NCBI GenBank assembly: GCA_934647235.1
Contig: CAKUFG010000015.1
Location: 1 to 61,370 of the forward strand
Length of the DNA stretch: 61,370 bases
Reading direction: 5' to 3'
Origin: an uncultured Clostridia bacterium
Lineage (GTDB): Bacteria > Bacillota > Clostridia > Christensenellales > Aristaeellaceae
Below, one piece after another: positions 24,779 to 32,857 of this stretch. The notes below the pieces were generated by a model. The model had not been told where the DNA came from. It saw nothing but the letters and a program-made list of their open reading frames with translations, and searched no databases. Position 1 is the first letter of the stretch; every line of letters starts with the position of its first letter. The position numbers and the translations under genes were made by a program.

Positions 24779-25564
24779 TTATTTGTCCTCCAGATGGAAG
24801 GCCGCGCGCATGTTGGCCAGGTTGGCCTGCGCGCCAGCCATGATGTATTTCACATCGTAGCCCGAGGACAGCATGCGTACCCCGCGGTCATACCAGGAGC
24901 GCATGGTCTTTTCATCCGCCAGGCCCAGCGATACGCCCGCCACCTTGCCCGCAGCGTTGATTTTTGCGATGGCCTCGTCAATCACCGCGCGCACCTCGGG
25001 ATCGTTGGTCTGCCCCAGCTTGCCCATGGAGCCGGACAGATCGTTGGGCCCAAAGATGAATGCGTCGATCGCGTCGATGGTCAGAATCCTGTCCAGCTCG
25101 CGGATGGCGCCCATTTCCTCAATCTGGATAAAGCGCAGCAGGGTATCGTCCACCGTGGCGCGGTAATCCGCCCCGTTGATGGTGCCAAAGCGATAGGCGC
25201 GCCAGGGGCCGTAGCCGCGCACCCCGCGCGGGGGATACATGCACGCCTCCATGGCGCGCGCCGCATCATCATAGCCGCGGATCATGGGAAAAATAATGCC
25301 GTCCGCGCCCGCGTCCAGCACGGGCTTGGCCAGGATGGGATCGTTGGCCGGGATGCGCACGATGGCGTTAATTCCGGACGCGCGCGCGGCGATCAGCTGA
25401 CCCAGCAGCCGCTCGGTATTGATGACCGAGTGCTCCATATCAATCCACAGATAATCATAGGGCAGATACCCCATCATTTCGGCAACAACAGCCTCGTTGA
25501 GGGATACATGGGTGCCAATGCACATTTCATGGCGGCGCAGCTTGGCTTTCATATCGGTTTTCAT
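24779..25564 (-). CDS. HpcH/HpaI-family aldolase (2-keto-3-deoxy acid aldolase type)
   Basis: A 261-aa class II, metal-dependent pyruvate aldolase. It has the TIM-barrel motifs of the family: WIDMEHSVINTERLL (metal-site region), VRIPANDPILAKPVLDAGAD, GIIFPMIRGYDDA, YPPRGVRGYGPWRA, QIEEMGAI and FIFGPNDLSGSMG. The nearest characterised types are YfaU (2-keto-3-deoxy-L-rhamnonate aldolase) and GarL/HpaI. Given the neighbouring rhamnose genes a deoxy-sugar acid is plausible, but no rhamnonate dehydratase is seen, so the substrate is open. It is first gene of a two-gene operon with luxS behind a strong promoter (25609-25636). Confidence 0.85.
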   Translation of the reverse strand: MKTDMKAKLRRHEMCIGTHVSLNEAVVAEMMGYLPYDYLWIDMEHSVINTERLLGQLIAARASGINAIVRIPANDPILAKPVLDAGADGIIFPMIRGYDDAARAMEACMYPPRGVRGYGPWRAYRFGTINGADYRATVDDTLLRFIQIEEMGAIRELDRILTIDAIDAFIFGPNDLSGSMGKLGQTNDPEVRAVIDEAIAKINAAGKVAGVSLGLADEKTMRSWYDRGVRMLSSGYDVKYIMAGAQANLANMRAAFHLEDK

Positions 25565-25608
25565 GGCGCGGTTCTCCTTTGGTATATTCAGACAGAATGA
25601 TCAACTGC

Positions 25609-25636
25609 ATTATATCACAGCGCCGGACGTTGTCAA
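25609..25636 (-). promoter_or_regulatory. Promoter of the aldolase-luxS operon
   Basis: On the minus strand TTGACA (25636-25631), 16 bases, TATAAT (25614-25609). Both boxes are consensus, implying strong or constitutive expression. It is back-to-back with the activated promoter of the beta-propeller gene. Confidence 0.8.
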
Positions 25637-25649
25637 GAAAGCAGGTAAA

Positions 25650-25709
25650 CTCAGGTTGCGGCGCGCGGCAACCCGCGTCCTTGCGGGAAAAGAAAAAACC
25701 TGCTATGCT
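25650..25709 (+). promoter_or_regulatory. Promoter of the beta-propeller gene with bipartite activator site
   Basis: Block one is CTCAGGTTGCG (25650-25660), block two GCGTCCTT (25675-25682), 14 bases apart. Then come TTGCGG (25681-25686), 17 bases and TATGCT (25704-25709). Block one starts a small palindrome, ggttgc..gcaacc (25654-25673). Same layout as the rhaA and importer promoters. Confidence 0.7.
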
Positions 25710-25757
25710 GATGATCTGGCATGAATGCATATGATTTTTTACATAACGGAGGGTCTT

Positions 25758-26840
25758 ATGCGCTTCGCAGACTATGATATCACCCCCTCGCCCCTGCCCA
25801 ACGACGGGCTGATGTTTGCCGATCTGGTTGCCAAAGGTCGCAGCGGGCACCTGGGGCACGCGCTGGTGGAGTACGCGCCGGGGTGCGTGCTGGCCTTTTA
25901 TTCCAATTGCTCGGGCGTGCGCAACGACGGCCATAACGGCTTTGGCTGGATGGAATACCGCCGATCCCTGGACGCGGGCCGGACCTGGGATGCTCCCCGC
26001 CCGCTGCCCTTCTCGGTGGATACCTTTCTGGACGGGCTGTATACCGTCAGCTGCGAAAAGGCCGCCTGCGCGCCGGGCGGCACGATTGTGCTGTTCGCCA
26101 CCATGAACGACAGCCGGGGCAAGTATTGGGGCCCATGGGTGGAGCCGCGCTGGCTGGTCAGCCGCGACGGCGGCGACAGCTTTGCCGTGGCCGGGCAGTT
26201 TCCCTTCAAGGGGCGCATTTTTGACTGCGCCTGCCGCGACGGCGCGATCTACGCGCTGGAATTCTGCAACGACGGCGTGAACGGCGACGAGGGCTGCCTG
26301 CCCGAGCATGTGTACCGGCTGTATCGCAGCGCGGACTGCGGGCGCAGCTTTGAGGAAGTGAGCGTGCTGCCCTTTGATACCCATGAAAAGGTGTACGGTA
26401 CCATGGATTTTGCCCCGGACGGCGCGCTGATCGTATACATCTACGATAAGCTGGACGAAGGCCATCCGCCCTATACCATCAGCCGCGACGGCGGCAAAAC
26501 CTGGTGCGCGCCCCGGCGGGCAGCGCTGGAAAAGCGCATCCGCAACCCGCAGCTGCGCTTTTACGATGGGTGGTTTCTGATGTACGGCCGCTCGGGCCAC
26601 TATACCCCGCCGCAGAACTTTGTGCTCTATACCTCGCCCGACGGCGAAAACTGGGATGAGGGAACCTATATCTGCGAGCGCAAGGCGGGCAATTGCTTTT
26701 ATTCCAACAGCGTGATCGTGCATACGCCCCAGGGCGGCACGCGGCTGCTGCTTCAGGCCTCGGACGCGCTGTGGAAGCACCGCGCCAACGTAAAGCACTG
26801 GTGGCTGGAAAACCTGCGCCCGCACGAGGCGCGCGAATAA
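25758..26840 (+). CDS. Sialidase-superfamily beta-propeller protein (BNR/Asp-box)
   Basis: A 360-aa cytoplasmic protein without signal peptide. At least five Asp-box-type repeats are seen: SLDAGRTWDAP, SRDGGDSF, SADCGRSF, SRDGGKTWCAP and SPDGENWDEG. These mark a six-bladed sialidase-like propeller. The FRIP motif of true sialidases is not seen, so hydrolysis of sialic acid is doubtful. The operator shared with rhaA and the importer suggests a role on rhamnose-containing oligosaccharides; some sialidase-like propellers are rhamnosidases or polysaccharide lyases. The start at 25758 is chosen because ggaggg lies just before it and the -10 box lies upstream. Confidence 0.75.
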   Translation: MRFADYDITPSPLPNDGLMFADLVAKGRSGHLGHALVEYAPGCVLAFYSNCSGVRNDGHNGFGWMEYRRSLDAGRTWDAPRPLPFSVDTFLDGLYTVSCEKAACAPGGTIVLFATMNDSRGKYWGPWVEPRWLVSRDGGDSFAVAGQFPFKGRIFDCACRDGAIYALEFCNDGVNGDEGCLPEHVYRLYRSADCGRSFEEVSVLPFDTHEKVYGTMDFAPDGALIVYIYDKLDEGHPPYTISRDGGKTWCAPRRAALEKRIRNPQLRFYDGWFLMYGRSGHYTPPQNFVLYTSPDGENWDEGTYICERKAGNCFYSNSVIVHTPQGGTRLLLQASDALWKHRANVKHWWLENLRPHEARE

Positions 26841-26882
26841 GCGCTGCCCTGCTGTCGCATCTGGCACATAAAAGGACAGGTC

Positions 26883-26950
26883 CGGGTTAATTCAGGTTGC
26901 GGGAAAACGCAATGTGCGTCCTTTTGCCCGGTCGCTCCATTCAGTATAAT
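26883..26950 (+). promoter_or_regulatory. Importer promoter with bipartite activator site
   Basis: CGGGTTAATTCAGGTTGCG (26883-26901) is identical over 19 bases to the site at the rhaA promoter. GCGTCCTT follows after 14 bases (26916-26923). The -10 is TATAAT (26945-26950) with a poor -35 (TTTTGC, 17-base spacer), as expected for an activator-dependent promoter. Confidence 0.75.
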
Positions 26951-27049
26951 GAGTATGATATCGATACCGTGCCTTTTGAACATCGCATAACGCATCATTT
27001 GTTGTATCTGCGTAAATTCACCCCTGGAAAAACGAAAGGAGGAGTTTCC

Positions 27050-27991
27050 GTGCAGACGGATACGCCCCGCGTAATCAGGCCCCGCCGCAAATCTCCGCTG
27101 GTGCGGCTGGCGCAGTCCTGGCAATTGTACGTGCTGCTGCTGCCCGCCGTGGCCTATCTGATTATCTTCCATTATATTCCCCTGTACGGCGTGCAGATCG
27201 CCTTCCGCGATTATCGCCCGCGCAACGGCTTTCTGGGCTCCACATGGGTGGGGCTGAAGCACTTCAGGTACTTCCTCAATTCCCCCCAGTTTCCGCAGCT
27301 GATGCGCAACACCGTGCTGCTGAGCCTGTATTCGCTGGTTTTCACCTTCCCTTTGCCCATCCTGCTGGCGCTGCTGCTCAACGAGTGCGGCAGCGTTGGC
27401 TATAAAAAGTTTGTGCAGAACGTCACCTATGCCCCGCACTTTATCTCCACCGTGGTGCTGTGCGGCATGGTCATCGCCTTCACCGCGCCCGATACGGGCA
27501 TCATCAACAGCCTGGTGGTGCTGCTGGGCGGCAAAAGCGTGGATTATATGACGCAGGAAAGCTCCTGGCGCGCCATCTATGTGATCTCCGACATCTGGAA
27601 AAACACCGGCTGGTCGTCCATCATCTACCTGGCCGCGCTGTCGGGCATCGATCCGCAGCTGCACGAATCGGCGCAGATTGACGGCGCAAGCCGCCTGCAG
27701 CGCGTGTGGCACATTAACCTCCCCGGCATCCGGCAGACCATCATCCTGCTGTTCATCCTGGATTGCGGCAAGATCATGAGCGTGGGCTTTGAGAAGGCGT
27801 ATCTGCTCCAGAACGCGCTCAACCTGCCGGTATCGGAGATCATCTCCACCTATGTGTACAAAACCGGCGTGCAGGGCGCCAAGTTCTCCTACACCACGGC
27901 CATCGGCCTGTTCAACTCGCTGGTCAACGTGATGATGCTGCTGATTGTCAACCGCATCTCCCGCGCGCTGAGCGATACCAGCCTGTTCTGA
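27050..27991 (+). CDS. Oligosaccharide ABC transporter permease 1 (LplB/YteP type)
   Basis: A 313-aa permease with about six helices, of the CUT1-like group in which an LplA-type receptor is used. Markers: YVLLLPAVAYLIIFHYIPLYGVQIAFRDY split over helix 1, GLKHFRYFLNSPQF, and the EAA loop ESAQIDGASRLQRVWHINLP that contacts the ATPase. The start is a GTG at 27050 directly after aaaggaggag; the longer frame would include the promoter. No ATPase is encoded here, so a shared MsmX-like ATPase elsewhere is expected. Together with the next two genes it resembles the YtcQ-YteP-YtcP importer for pectic oligosaccharides in bacilli. Confidence 0.9.
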   Translation: MQTDTPRVIRPRRKSPLVRLAQSWQLYVLLLPAVAYLIIFHYIPLYGVQIAFRDYRPRNGFLGSTWVGLKHFRYFLNSPQFPQLMRNTVLLSLYSLVFTFPLPILLALLLNECGSVGYKKFVQNVTYAPHFISTVVLCGMVIAFTAPDTGIINSLVVLLGGKSVDYMTQESSWRAIYVISDIWKNTGWSSIIYLAALSGIDPQLHESAQIDGASRLQRVWHINLPGIRQTIILLFILDCGKIMSVGFEKAYLLQNALNLPVSEIISTYVYKTGVQGAKFSYTTAIGLFNSLVNVMMLLIVNRISRALSDTSLF

Positions 27992-28006
27992 GAAGGGGGG
28001 AGGACA

Positions 28007-28930
28007 ATGAGCATTTCCTCGCGCAGGGCGAAGGGCACGCGCATCCGCGACAGCCGCGGCGACCGCGTGTTCACCGTCGTCAATTATATCATCCTCACCC
28101 TGTTTGGCCTGGCGGCGCTGTATCCGCTGATCTACGTGCTTTCCGCCTCCATCAGCGAGCCTCTAGCCGTCAACAGCGGCCGGATGAAGCTGTGGCCTGT
28201 GGGCTTCAACATCGAGGGTTACAAGTCCATCCTGTCCAACAAATGGATCCTGACCGGCTACGGCAACTCGCTGTTCTACACCGTGGTGGGCACGTTCCTG
28301 AACGTGCTGGTCACCTTCATGGCCAGCTATTCGCTTTCCCGCAAGGATATGTACGGCCACGGGCTGATCACCTTCTTTATGGTGTTCACCATGTGGTTTG
28401 GCGGCGGTCTGATCCCCACCTTCCTGGTGGTCAAAAAGCTGGGCCTGGTCAACACCCGCATGGTATTGCTGCTGCTGGGCCTGGTGTCGGTGTATAACTG
28501 TATCATCTGCCGCTCCTTCATTTCCTCCTCCATTCCCTATGAATTGCAGGAGGCCGCGCGCATCGACGGCTGCAACGATTTCCAGATCGTCTGGCGCATC
28601 ATCTTCCCCCTGTCCGGCCCCGTGCTGGCCATCCTGGCGCTGTACTACGCCCTGGGGCACTGGAACGGCTACTTCAACGCCCTGATGTACATTGAGGACC
28701 GCAGCCTGCAGCCGCTGCAGATCTTCCTGCGCGAGATCCTGGTGCTCAACCAGAAGATCGACATGAACGCCGATATCGAGGAGCTGGAGGCCATGGTGGC
28801 GCGCGTGCAGATGGCCCAGACGATGAAATATTCCCTGATCGTGGTAGCGTCCGTGCCCATGCTGATCATCTATCCCTTCGTGCAGAAGTTCTTCGTCAAG
28901 GGCGTAATGATCGGCTCGGTCAAGGGCTGA
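28007..28930 (+). CDS. Oligosaccharide ABC transporter permease 2 (YtcP/LplC type)
   Basis: A 307-aa inner-membrane permease with six helices. It has the start pattern of the family (DRVFTVVNYIILTLFGLAAL YPLIYVLSASIS across residues 20-50), a SYSLSRKDMYG loop and the EAA motif EAARIDGCNDFQIVWRIIFP. The C-terminus ends with the family hallmark FFVKGVMIGSVKG. It pairs with permease 1, 15 bases upstream, and is followed by the receptor gene. A gggggaggac site precedes the ATG. Confidence 0.93.
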   Translation: MSISSRRAKGTRIRDSRGDRVFTVVNYIILTLFGLAALYPLIYVLSASISEPLAVNSGRMKLWPVGFNIEGYKSILSNKWILTGYGNSLFYTVVGTFLNVLVTFMASYSLSRKDMYGHGLITFFMVFTMWFGGGLIPTFLVVKKLGLVNTRMVLLLLGLVSVYNCIICRSFISSSIPYELQEAARIDGCNDFQIVWRIIFPLSGPVLAILALYYALGHWNGYFNALMYIEDRSLQPLQIFLREILVLNQKIDMNADIEELEAMVARVQMAQTMKYSLIVVASVPMLIIYPFVQKFFVKGVMIGSVKG

Positions 28931-28981
28931 GGCAAAACATTCGGGGCAAGTCCCCTGAATAAAAACAAGGAGGTTTCACCC

Positions 28982-30595
28982 ATGAAAAGACTACTAGCTT
29001 TGCTTCTGGCGGCAATCCTCACGCTGTCCTGCTGCTCCGTCGTGCTGGCGGAGGAAGCGGCGGCGCAGGACGTCGTCACGGTTGAACTGGCGCTGGCCGC
29101 CAAGGTCGATCACGGCGACTGGAACGATTTCTGGTGCCTGGATCTGATTGAAAAGGAATGCGGCATCCGCTTCCATGTTACCCAGTACAGCGAGGACGCC
29201 TGGGCCGAAAAGAAGGGCACCATGTTCGCGCTGGATACCTATCCCGAAGTGTTCCTCAACGACCTGAACGATATCGATCTGGCCAACTATGGCGCGCAGG
29301 GCTACCTGCTGCCGCTGGAGGATTACATCACCCCCGAAAACATGCCCAACGTGTTCAAGGTGATGGAAGAAGGCTATCCGGATATCCTCAAGGGCATGAC
29401 CTTCCCTGACGGCCACATCTACTCCTTCCGCGGCGTAAACGGCTCCACCCGTGAGTACGCGCTGTCCCGCTACTTCGTCAACGTCTCCTGGGCCGAAAAG
29501 CTGAACGTGAAGGTTCCCGAAACCCTGGAAGAGTTCTATACCTATCTGTGCGCCGTGCGCGACGGCGACCCGAACGGCAACGGCGATACCACCGACGAGT
29601 TCCCCATCAGCGGCCGCTACGGCAAGGATAGCTATACCGACCACTTCATCCCGATTCTGGTGGCCTTCGGCTTCCTGGATCGCCGCGTGCAGGCCAACGA
29701 CGACGGCGCCGTCATGTACGTGCCCGTGCAGGAAAACTATAAGGAATTCCTCAAGTACATGAACCGCCTGTGGTCCGAAAACCTGATCGACCCCGGCTAC
29801 TTCAGCCAGACCAAGGAGCAGTTCAACGCCAAGGAAGCCTCCGGCCTGATCGGCTCCTTCACCAACCACGCGCAGTGGATGAACAACTCCGACCCCGAAT
29901 TCTACCTGCAGTATGAATCCGTGGACCCCTACACCAGCGAGTTCAACAGCGTCAAGATGTGGCCCGCCAAGGACGCCATCTTCTACGGCGGCCTGACCAT
30001 CACCGATAAGCTGGCCGACAAGCCCGAGGTTATCGAGCGTCTGATCAAGTTCTGCGATTGGTGCTACTCCGATTACGGCACCGAGATGCTGTGGCGCGGC
30101 CCCATGCTGGGCACCAACGAGGAATGGCCCAACACCGGCTGGTACTTCGTGCCCTTCTCCCTGGACAACCTGGATTACCTGGTGCGCAAGTATCTGTATC
30201 CTACCGATCTGTATAAGAGCAACGGCGCTTTCCAGACCGATAAGATCAAGCCCGGCAACAACTACTGGCCCTATGCCACCATCGCCTCCCGCGATGACAA
30301 CGCCAACCCCACCAGCACCAGCTATAACCTGACCCAGAACATCGTTACCCACATGGCGCCCTACTACAAGGTCGGCTTCCCCGCCACCCTCAAGTACACC
30401 CCCGAAGAGGCCGAGGAGCTGAGCCTGCTGGAGCTGGATCTGGATACCTACATCGCCACCATGGAATCCAAGATGATCCGCGGCGACCTGAAGATCGACG
30501 AAACCTGGGACGAGTTCGTCAAGGGCTGCGAAAGCCGCAACCTGGGCCGCTACCTGGAAATCGTCCAGGCTGCCTACGACCGCTACGCCAAATAA
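28982..30595 (+). CDS. Oligosaccharide ABC transporter substrate-binding protein (LplA/YtcQ type)
   Basis: A 537-aa exported receptor. Signal peptide residues 1-24 (MKRLLALLLAAILTLSCCSV to LAE), with a cysteine pair that could be lipidated. The mature protein has the long LplA-type fold (SEDAWAEKKGTMFALDTYPE; DGDPNGNGDTTDEFPISG, a calcium-loop-like segment; SGLIGSFTNHAQWM). Codon choice is strongly biased to C-ending codons compared with neighbours, which fits very high expression. It ends before a strong terminator. The ligand is probably a plant-derived oligosaccharide; rhamnogalacturonan fragments are a reasonable guess from the shared operator and the YtcQ resemblance. Confidence 0.9.
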   Translation: MKRLLALLLAAILTLSCCSVVLAEEAAAQDVVTVELALAAKVDHGDWNDFWCLDLIEKECGIRFHVTQYSEDAWAEKKGTMFALDTYPEVFLNDLNDIDLANYGAQGYLLPLEDYITPENMPNVFKVMEEGYPDILKGMTFPDGHIYSFRGVNGSTREYALSRYFVNVSWAEKLNVKVPETLEEFYTYLCAVRDGDPNGNGDTTDEFPISGRYGKDSYTDHFIPILVAFGFLDRRVQANDDGAVMYVPVQENYKEFLKYMNRLWSENLIDPGYFSQTKEQFNAKEASGLIGSFTNHAQWMNNSDPEFYLQYESVDPYTSEFNSVKMWPAKDAIFYGGLTITDKLADKPEVIERLIKFCDWCYSDYGTEMLWRGPMLGTNEEWPNTGWYFVPFSLDNLDYLVRKYLYPTDLYKSNGAFQTDKIKPGNNYWPYATIASRDDNANPTSTSYNLTQNIVTHMAPYYKVGFPATLKYTPEEAEELSLLELDLDTYIATMESKMIRGDLKIDETWDEFVKGCESRNLGRYLEIVQAAYDRYAK

Positions 30596-30615
30596 TCAAA
30601 CCCAATATCACGCAC

Positions 30616-30648
30616 GCGCCGGGAGAAATTCTCCCGGCGCCTTTGTTT
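30616..30648 (+). terminator. Rho-independent terminator of the importer operon
   Basis: Perfect hairpin gcgccgggag-aaatt-ctcccggcgc (30616-30640) followed by ctttgtttt. Confidence 0.9.
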
Positions 30649-30889
30649 TGGGTTGCTTCATTCGGGCCCGATTCTGCCTTTTTTACACCGAATGGCCTCT
30701 CCTTGAGGAGCGGCCCCGCCGCAGGCGGTGGTGAGGGGGCTTGTTGGCGAAAATGCAAGCCACATCTCATGCTGCATTCTCCCTCATCCGTCTCCCTTCT
30801 GGGAGAAGGCTTTTATAGACGTGCGATTTTCAAGAAGCTTAGTCGCCTTATCAAGCAATCGCAAGTAGATGCGAATAATAAACGCATCC

Positions 30890-31016
30890 AACCACGTCCC
30901 CGTGGCACGCCGATGAAACCAGCGCGGACTGGCGAAGCCAGGCCATAGGAAAAATATTCAAGTGGACGGATGGCGCTTGCGCCGATCCGGACACGCAGAA
31001 TTTTCCCTGCCACGGG
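30890..31016 (+). repeat. Gamma structured repeat, copy 5a (truncated)
   Basis: P1 cccgtggca (30898-30906) with tgccacggg (31008-31016) and P5 ggcgc-tt-gcgcc are intact. The segment carrying P6 and P7 is missing; the sequence changes just after P1. Confidence 0.6.
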
Positions 31017-31079
31017 ATAGCATAAAACGCCGACTTGCTATTCGCTCAACACCTTGAAAGCTTTTCACCAGTCGCCCAA

Positions 31080-31301
31080 CCGCTGCCTGCGGGGCAGCAG
31101 ACAGCGCAGCTGGATGCCAGGGCTGGCGAAGCCAGACCAAGGGGGAAAGCGAAGGGATGACTGGGCGGAGCTTGCTCCAGACCAGGCAGCACAAGCTTTT
31201 CCTTGCCCCGCAGCGACCCGCTTCCCCTCCCTCTTTTATTACAGCCGCTTTTACGGCCACAACACAGGTTCTTTGTTACTTTCTTCACTGAAGAAAGTAA
31301 C
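31080..31301 (+). repeat. Gamma structured repeat, copy 5b (candidate ncRNA)
   Basis: P1 is ctgcggggca (31087-31096) with tgccccgcag (31204-31213). Both strands changed together relative to the usual cccgtggca / tgccacggg. P5 is ggagc-tt-gctcc. P7 is 31275-31301, arms gttactttcttc / gaagaaagtaac. Confidence 0.7.
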
Positions 31302-31365
31302 GTTCTCCCCGTCCCCTCCCCTTCGTCTCCTTTGTCCCCCCGTCCTCCCTGCCTCCCCCATTCAG

Positions 31366-31445
31366 TCCTGATTTTGCCTTGTTTCAATCGGGTCCGATTT
31401 TTCCTTGTTTCACCCCTTGACGCAGGGGCAAATTGCTGATATCAT
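31366..31445 (+). promoter_or_regulatory. MATE-2 promoter with upstream direct repeats
   Basis: TTGACG (31417-31422), 17 bases, TATCAT (31440-31445). Just upstream lie two direct repeats about 27 bases apart, cctgattttgccttgtttca (31367-31386) and tccgatttttccttgtttca (31393-31412). A related stretch, tcgggcccgattctgcctt, occurs at 30662-30680. These could be regulator sites. Confidence 0.6.
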
Positions 31446-31486
31446 ACTGGTTTGCACTTACTACAACGCATGTAAAGGAGAACGCA

Positions 31487-32851
31487 ATGCAGCAGCAGGA
31501 ACGAAGCAGAATGCTGGGCACAATGCCCATGAATAAACTGGTCCCCAAGGTGGCCGTGCCCATCATGATCAGCATGCTGGTACAGGCGCTCTACAACGTG
31601 GTGGACGGCATCTTTGTGGCGCGCTACAGCGCCGACGCCTTCACCGCCGTATCGCTGGTGTTCCCGGTGCAGATGCTCATGATCGCCGTATCCACGGGCC
31701 TGGGCGTGGGCATCAACAGCCTGATCAGCCGCCGCCTGGGCGAAAAGCGCGGCGACGCGGCGCTGGACGCGGCCAAGCACGGCATCTTCCTGGAGCTGTG
31801 CGGCGTGGCGCTGTTCTGCCTGTTCGGGCTGTTCCTGAGCAAGGTGTACATGCACATATTCACGGACGATGCGAACCTGCAGAAGCTGGGCGAGGAGTAT
31901 CTGTTCATCGTCACGGTGTTCTGCCTGGGGCTTTTCATGTCGGTGGTGTTTGAGCGCATGCTGCAGGCCACCGGCAACACCACGCTGTCCATGGCCACAC
32001 AGCTGCTGGGCGCGGTGGTCAATATCATCCTGGACCCCATCATGATCTTCGGCCTGCTGGGCTGCCCGCGCATGGGCATTGCCGGCGCGGCCATCGCCAC
32101 GGTGATCGGCCAATTCTGCGGCATGTTCCTGGGCTTCATTCTGAACCAGACGCGCAACCACGAGCTGCGGCTCACCTTGCGCCCCTTCTTCCGCCCGCAC
32201 GGCGCGGTGCTGACGGACATCCTGGCCGTGGGCATCCCCAGCGTTGTGATGCAGGCCATCTCGTCGGTCATGAACGTGCTGATGAACATGATCCTGCTGG
32301 GCTTTGGCAACGTGGCCGTCAACGTGCTGGGCGCGTACTTCAAGCTGCAGTCCTTCGTCTTTATGCCGGTATTCGGCCTGAGCAACGGCCTGGTGGCCAT
32401 TGTGGGCTACAATTACGGCGCGCATCTGCGCGAGCGCGTATACGCCGCCGTGCGCGTGGCGCTGCGCATGGCCATTGTGATCATGGCCGTGGGCATGCTG
32501 CTGTTTATGACCATTCCGCAGGTGCTACTCAGCCTCTTTGAGGCCGAAGGCGCGGGCGATCTGACCGCCGTGGGCTGCCCGGCGCTGCGCGTGATTAGCC
32601 TCAGCTTCATCCTGGCCGCCATCGGCATCACGCTGGGCACGGTGTTCCAGGCCGTGGGCAAGGGCATTTACAGCCTGATCAACAGCCTGTGCCGCCAGCT
32701 GATGGTGCTGCTGCCCGCCGCGTGGCTGCTCAGCCGCCTGGGCGGCCTGAGCGCGGTGTGGTGGAGCTTCCCCATCGCCGAGGTGGTATCGCTTGCCGTG
32801 TGCCTGCTGCTGTATCGCCGCGTGGACCGCACGATGCTCCAAACCCTGTAA
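31487..32851 (+). CDS. MATE-family efflux transporter (second)
   Basis: A 454-aa, 12-helix MATE/NorM-type exporter. Markers: MNKLVPKVAVPIMISMLVQA, NVVDGIFVARYSADAFTAVS, GLGVGINSLISRRLGEKRGD, MLQATGNTTLSMATQLLGAV, GIPSVVMQAISSVMNVLMN and VAIVGYNYGAHLRERV. It differs clearly from the MATE protein at 6800-8152, so it is not a recent duplicate. Start at 31487 follows aaaggag with six bases. The next gene begins six bases after the stop. Substrate unknown. Confidence 0.92.
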   Translation: MQQQERSRMLGTMPMNKLVPKVAVPIMISMLVQALYNVVDGIFVARYSADAFTAVSLVFPVQMLMIAVSTGLGVGINSLISRRLGEKRGDAALDAAKHGIFLELCGVALFCLFGLFLSKVYMHIFTDDANLQKLGEEYLFIVTVFCLGLFMSVVFERMLQATGNTTLSMATQLLGAVVNIILDPIMIFGLLGCPRMGIAGAAIATVIGQFCGMFLGFILNQTRNHELRLTLRPFFRPHGAVLTDILAVGIPSVVMQAISSVMNVLMNMILLGFGNVAVNVLGAYFKLQSFVFMPVFGLSNGLVAIVGYNYGAHLRERVYAAVRVALRMAIVIMAVGMLLFMTIPQVLLSLFEAEGAGDLTAVGCPALRVISLSFILAAIGITLGTVFQAVGKGIYSLINSLCRQLMVLLPAAWLLSRLGGLSAVWWSFPIAEVVSLAVCLLLYRRVDRTMLQTL

Positions 32852-32857
32852 GCAGCC

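Larger units (their letters stand above)
30690..31365. repeat. Intergenic mosaic repeat cluster R5
   Basis: About 680 bases with no credible gene. Modules: alpha fragment (about 30694-30760), beta (about 30778-30830), truncated gamma copy 5a (30890-31016, without its terminal hairpin), full gamma copy 5b (31080-31301), and a pyrimidine tract to about 31360. It is the only cluster with two gamma units in tandem. Frames crossing it on both strands are spurious. Confidence 0.8.

Noticed and set aside
25758..26840. Calling the BNR protein an exo-alpha-sialidase
   Set aside because: Asp-boxes are clear, but no FRIP-type arginine motif or signal peptide is seen and there are no sialic-acid catabolic genes nearby.
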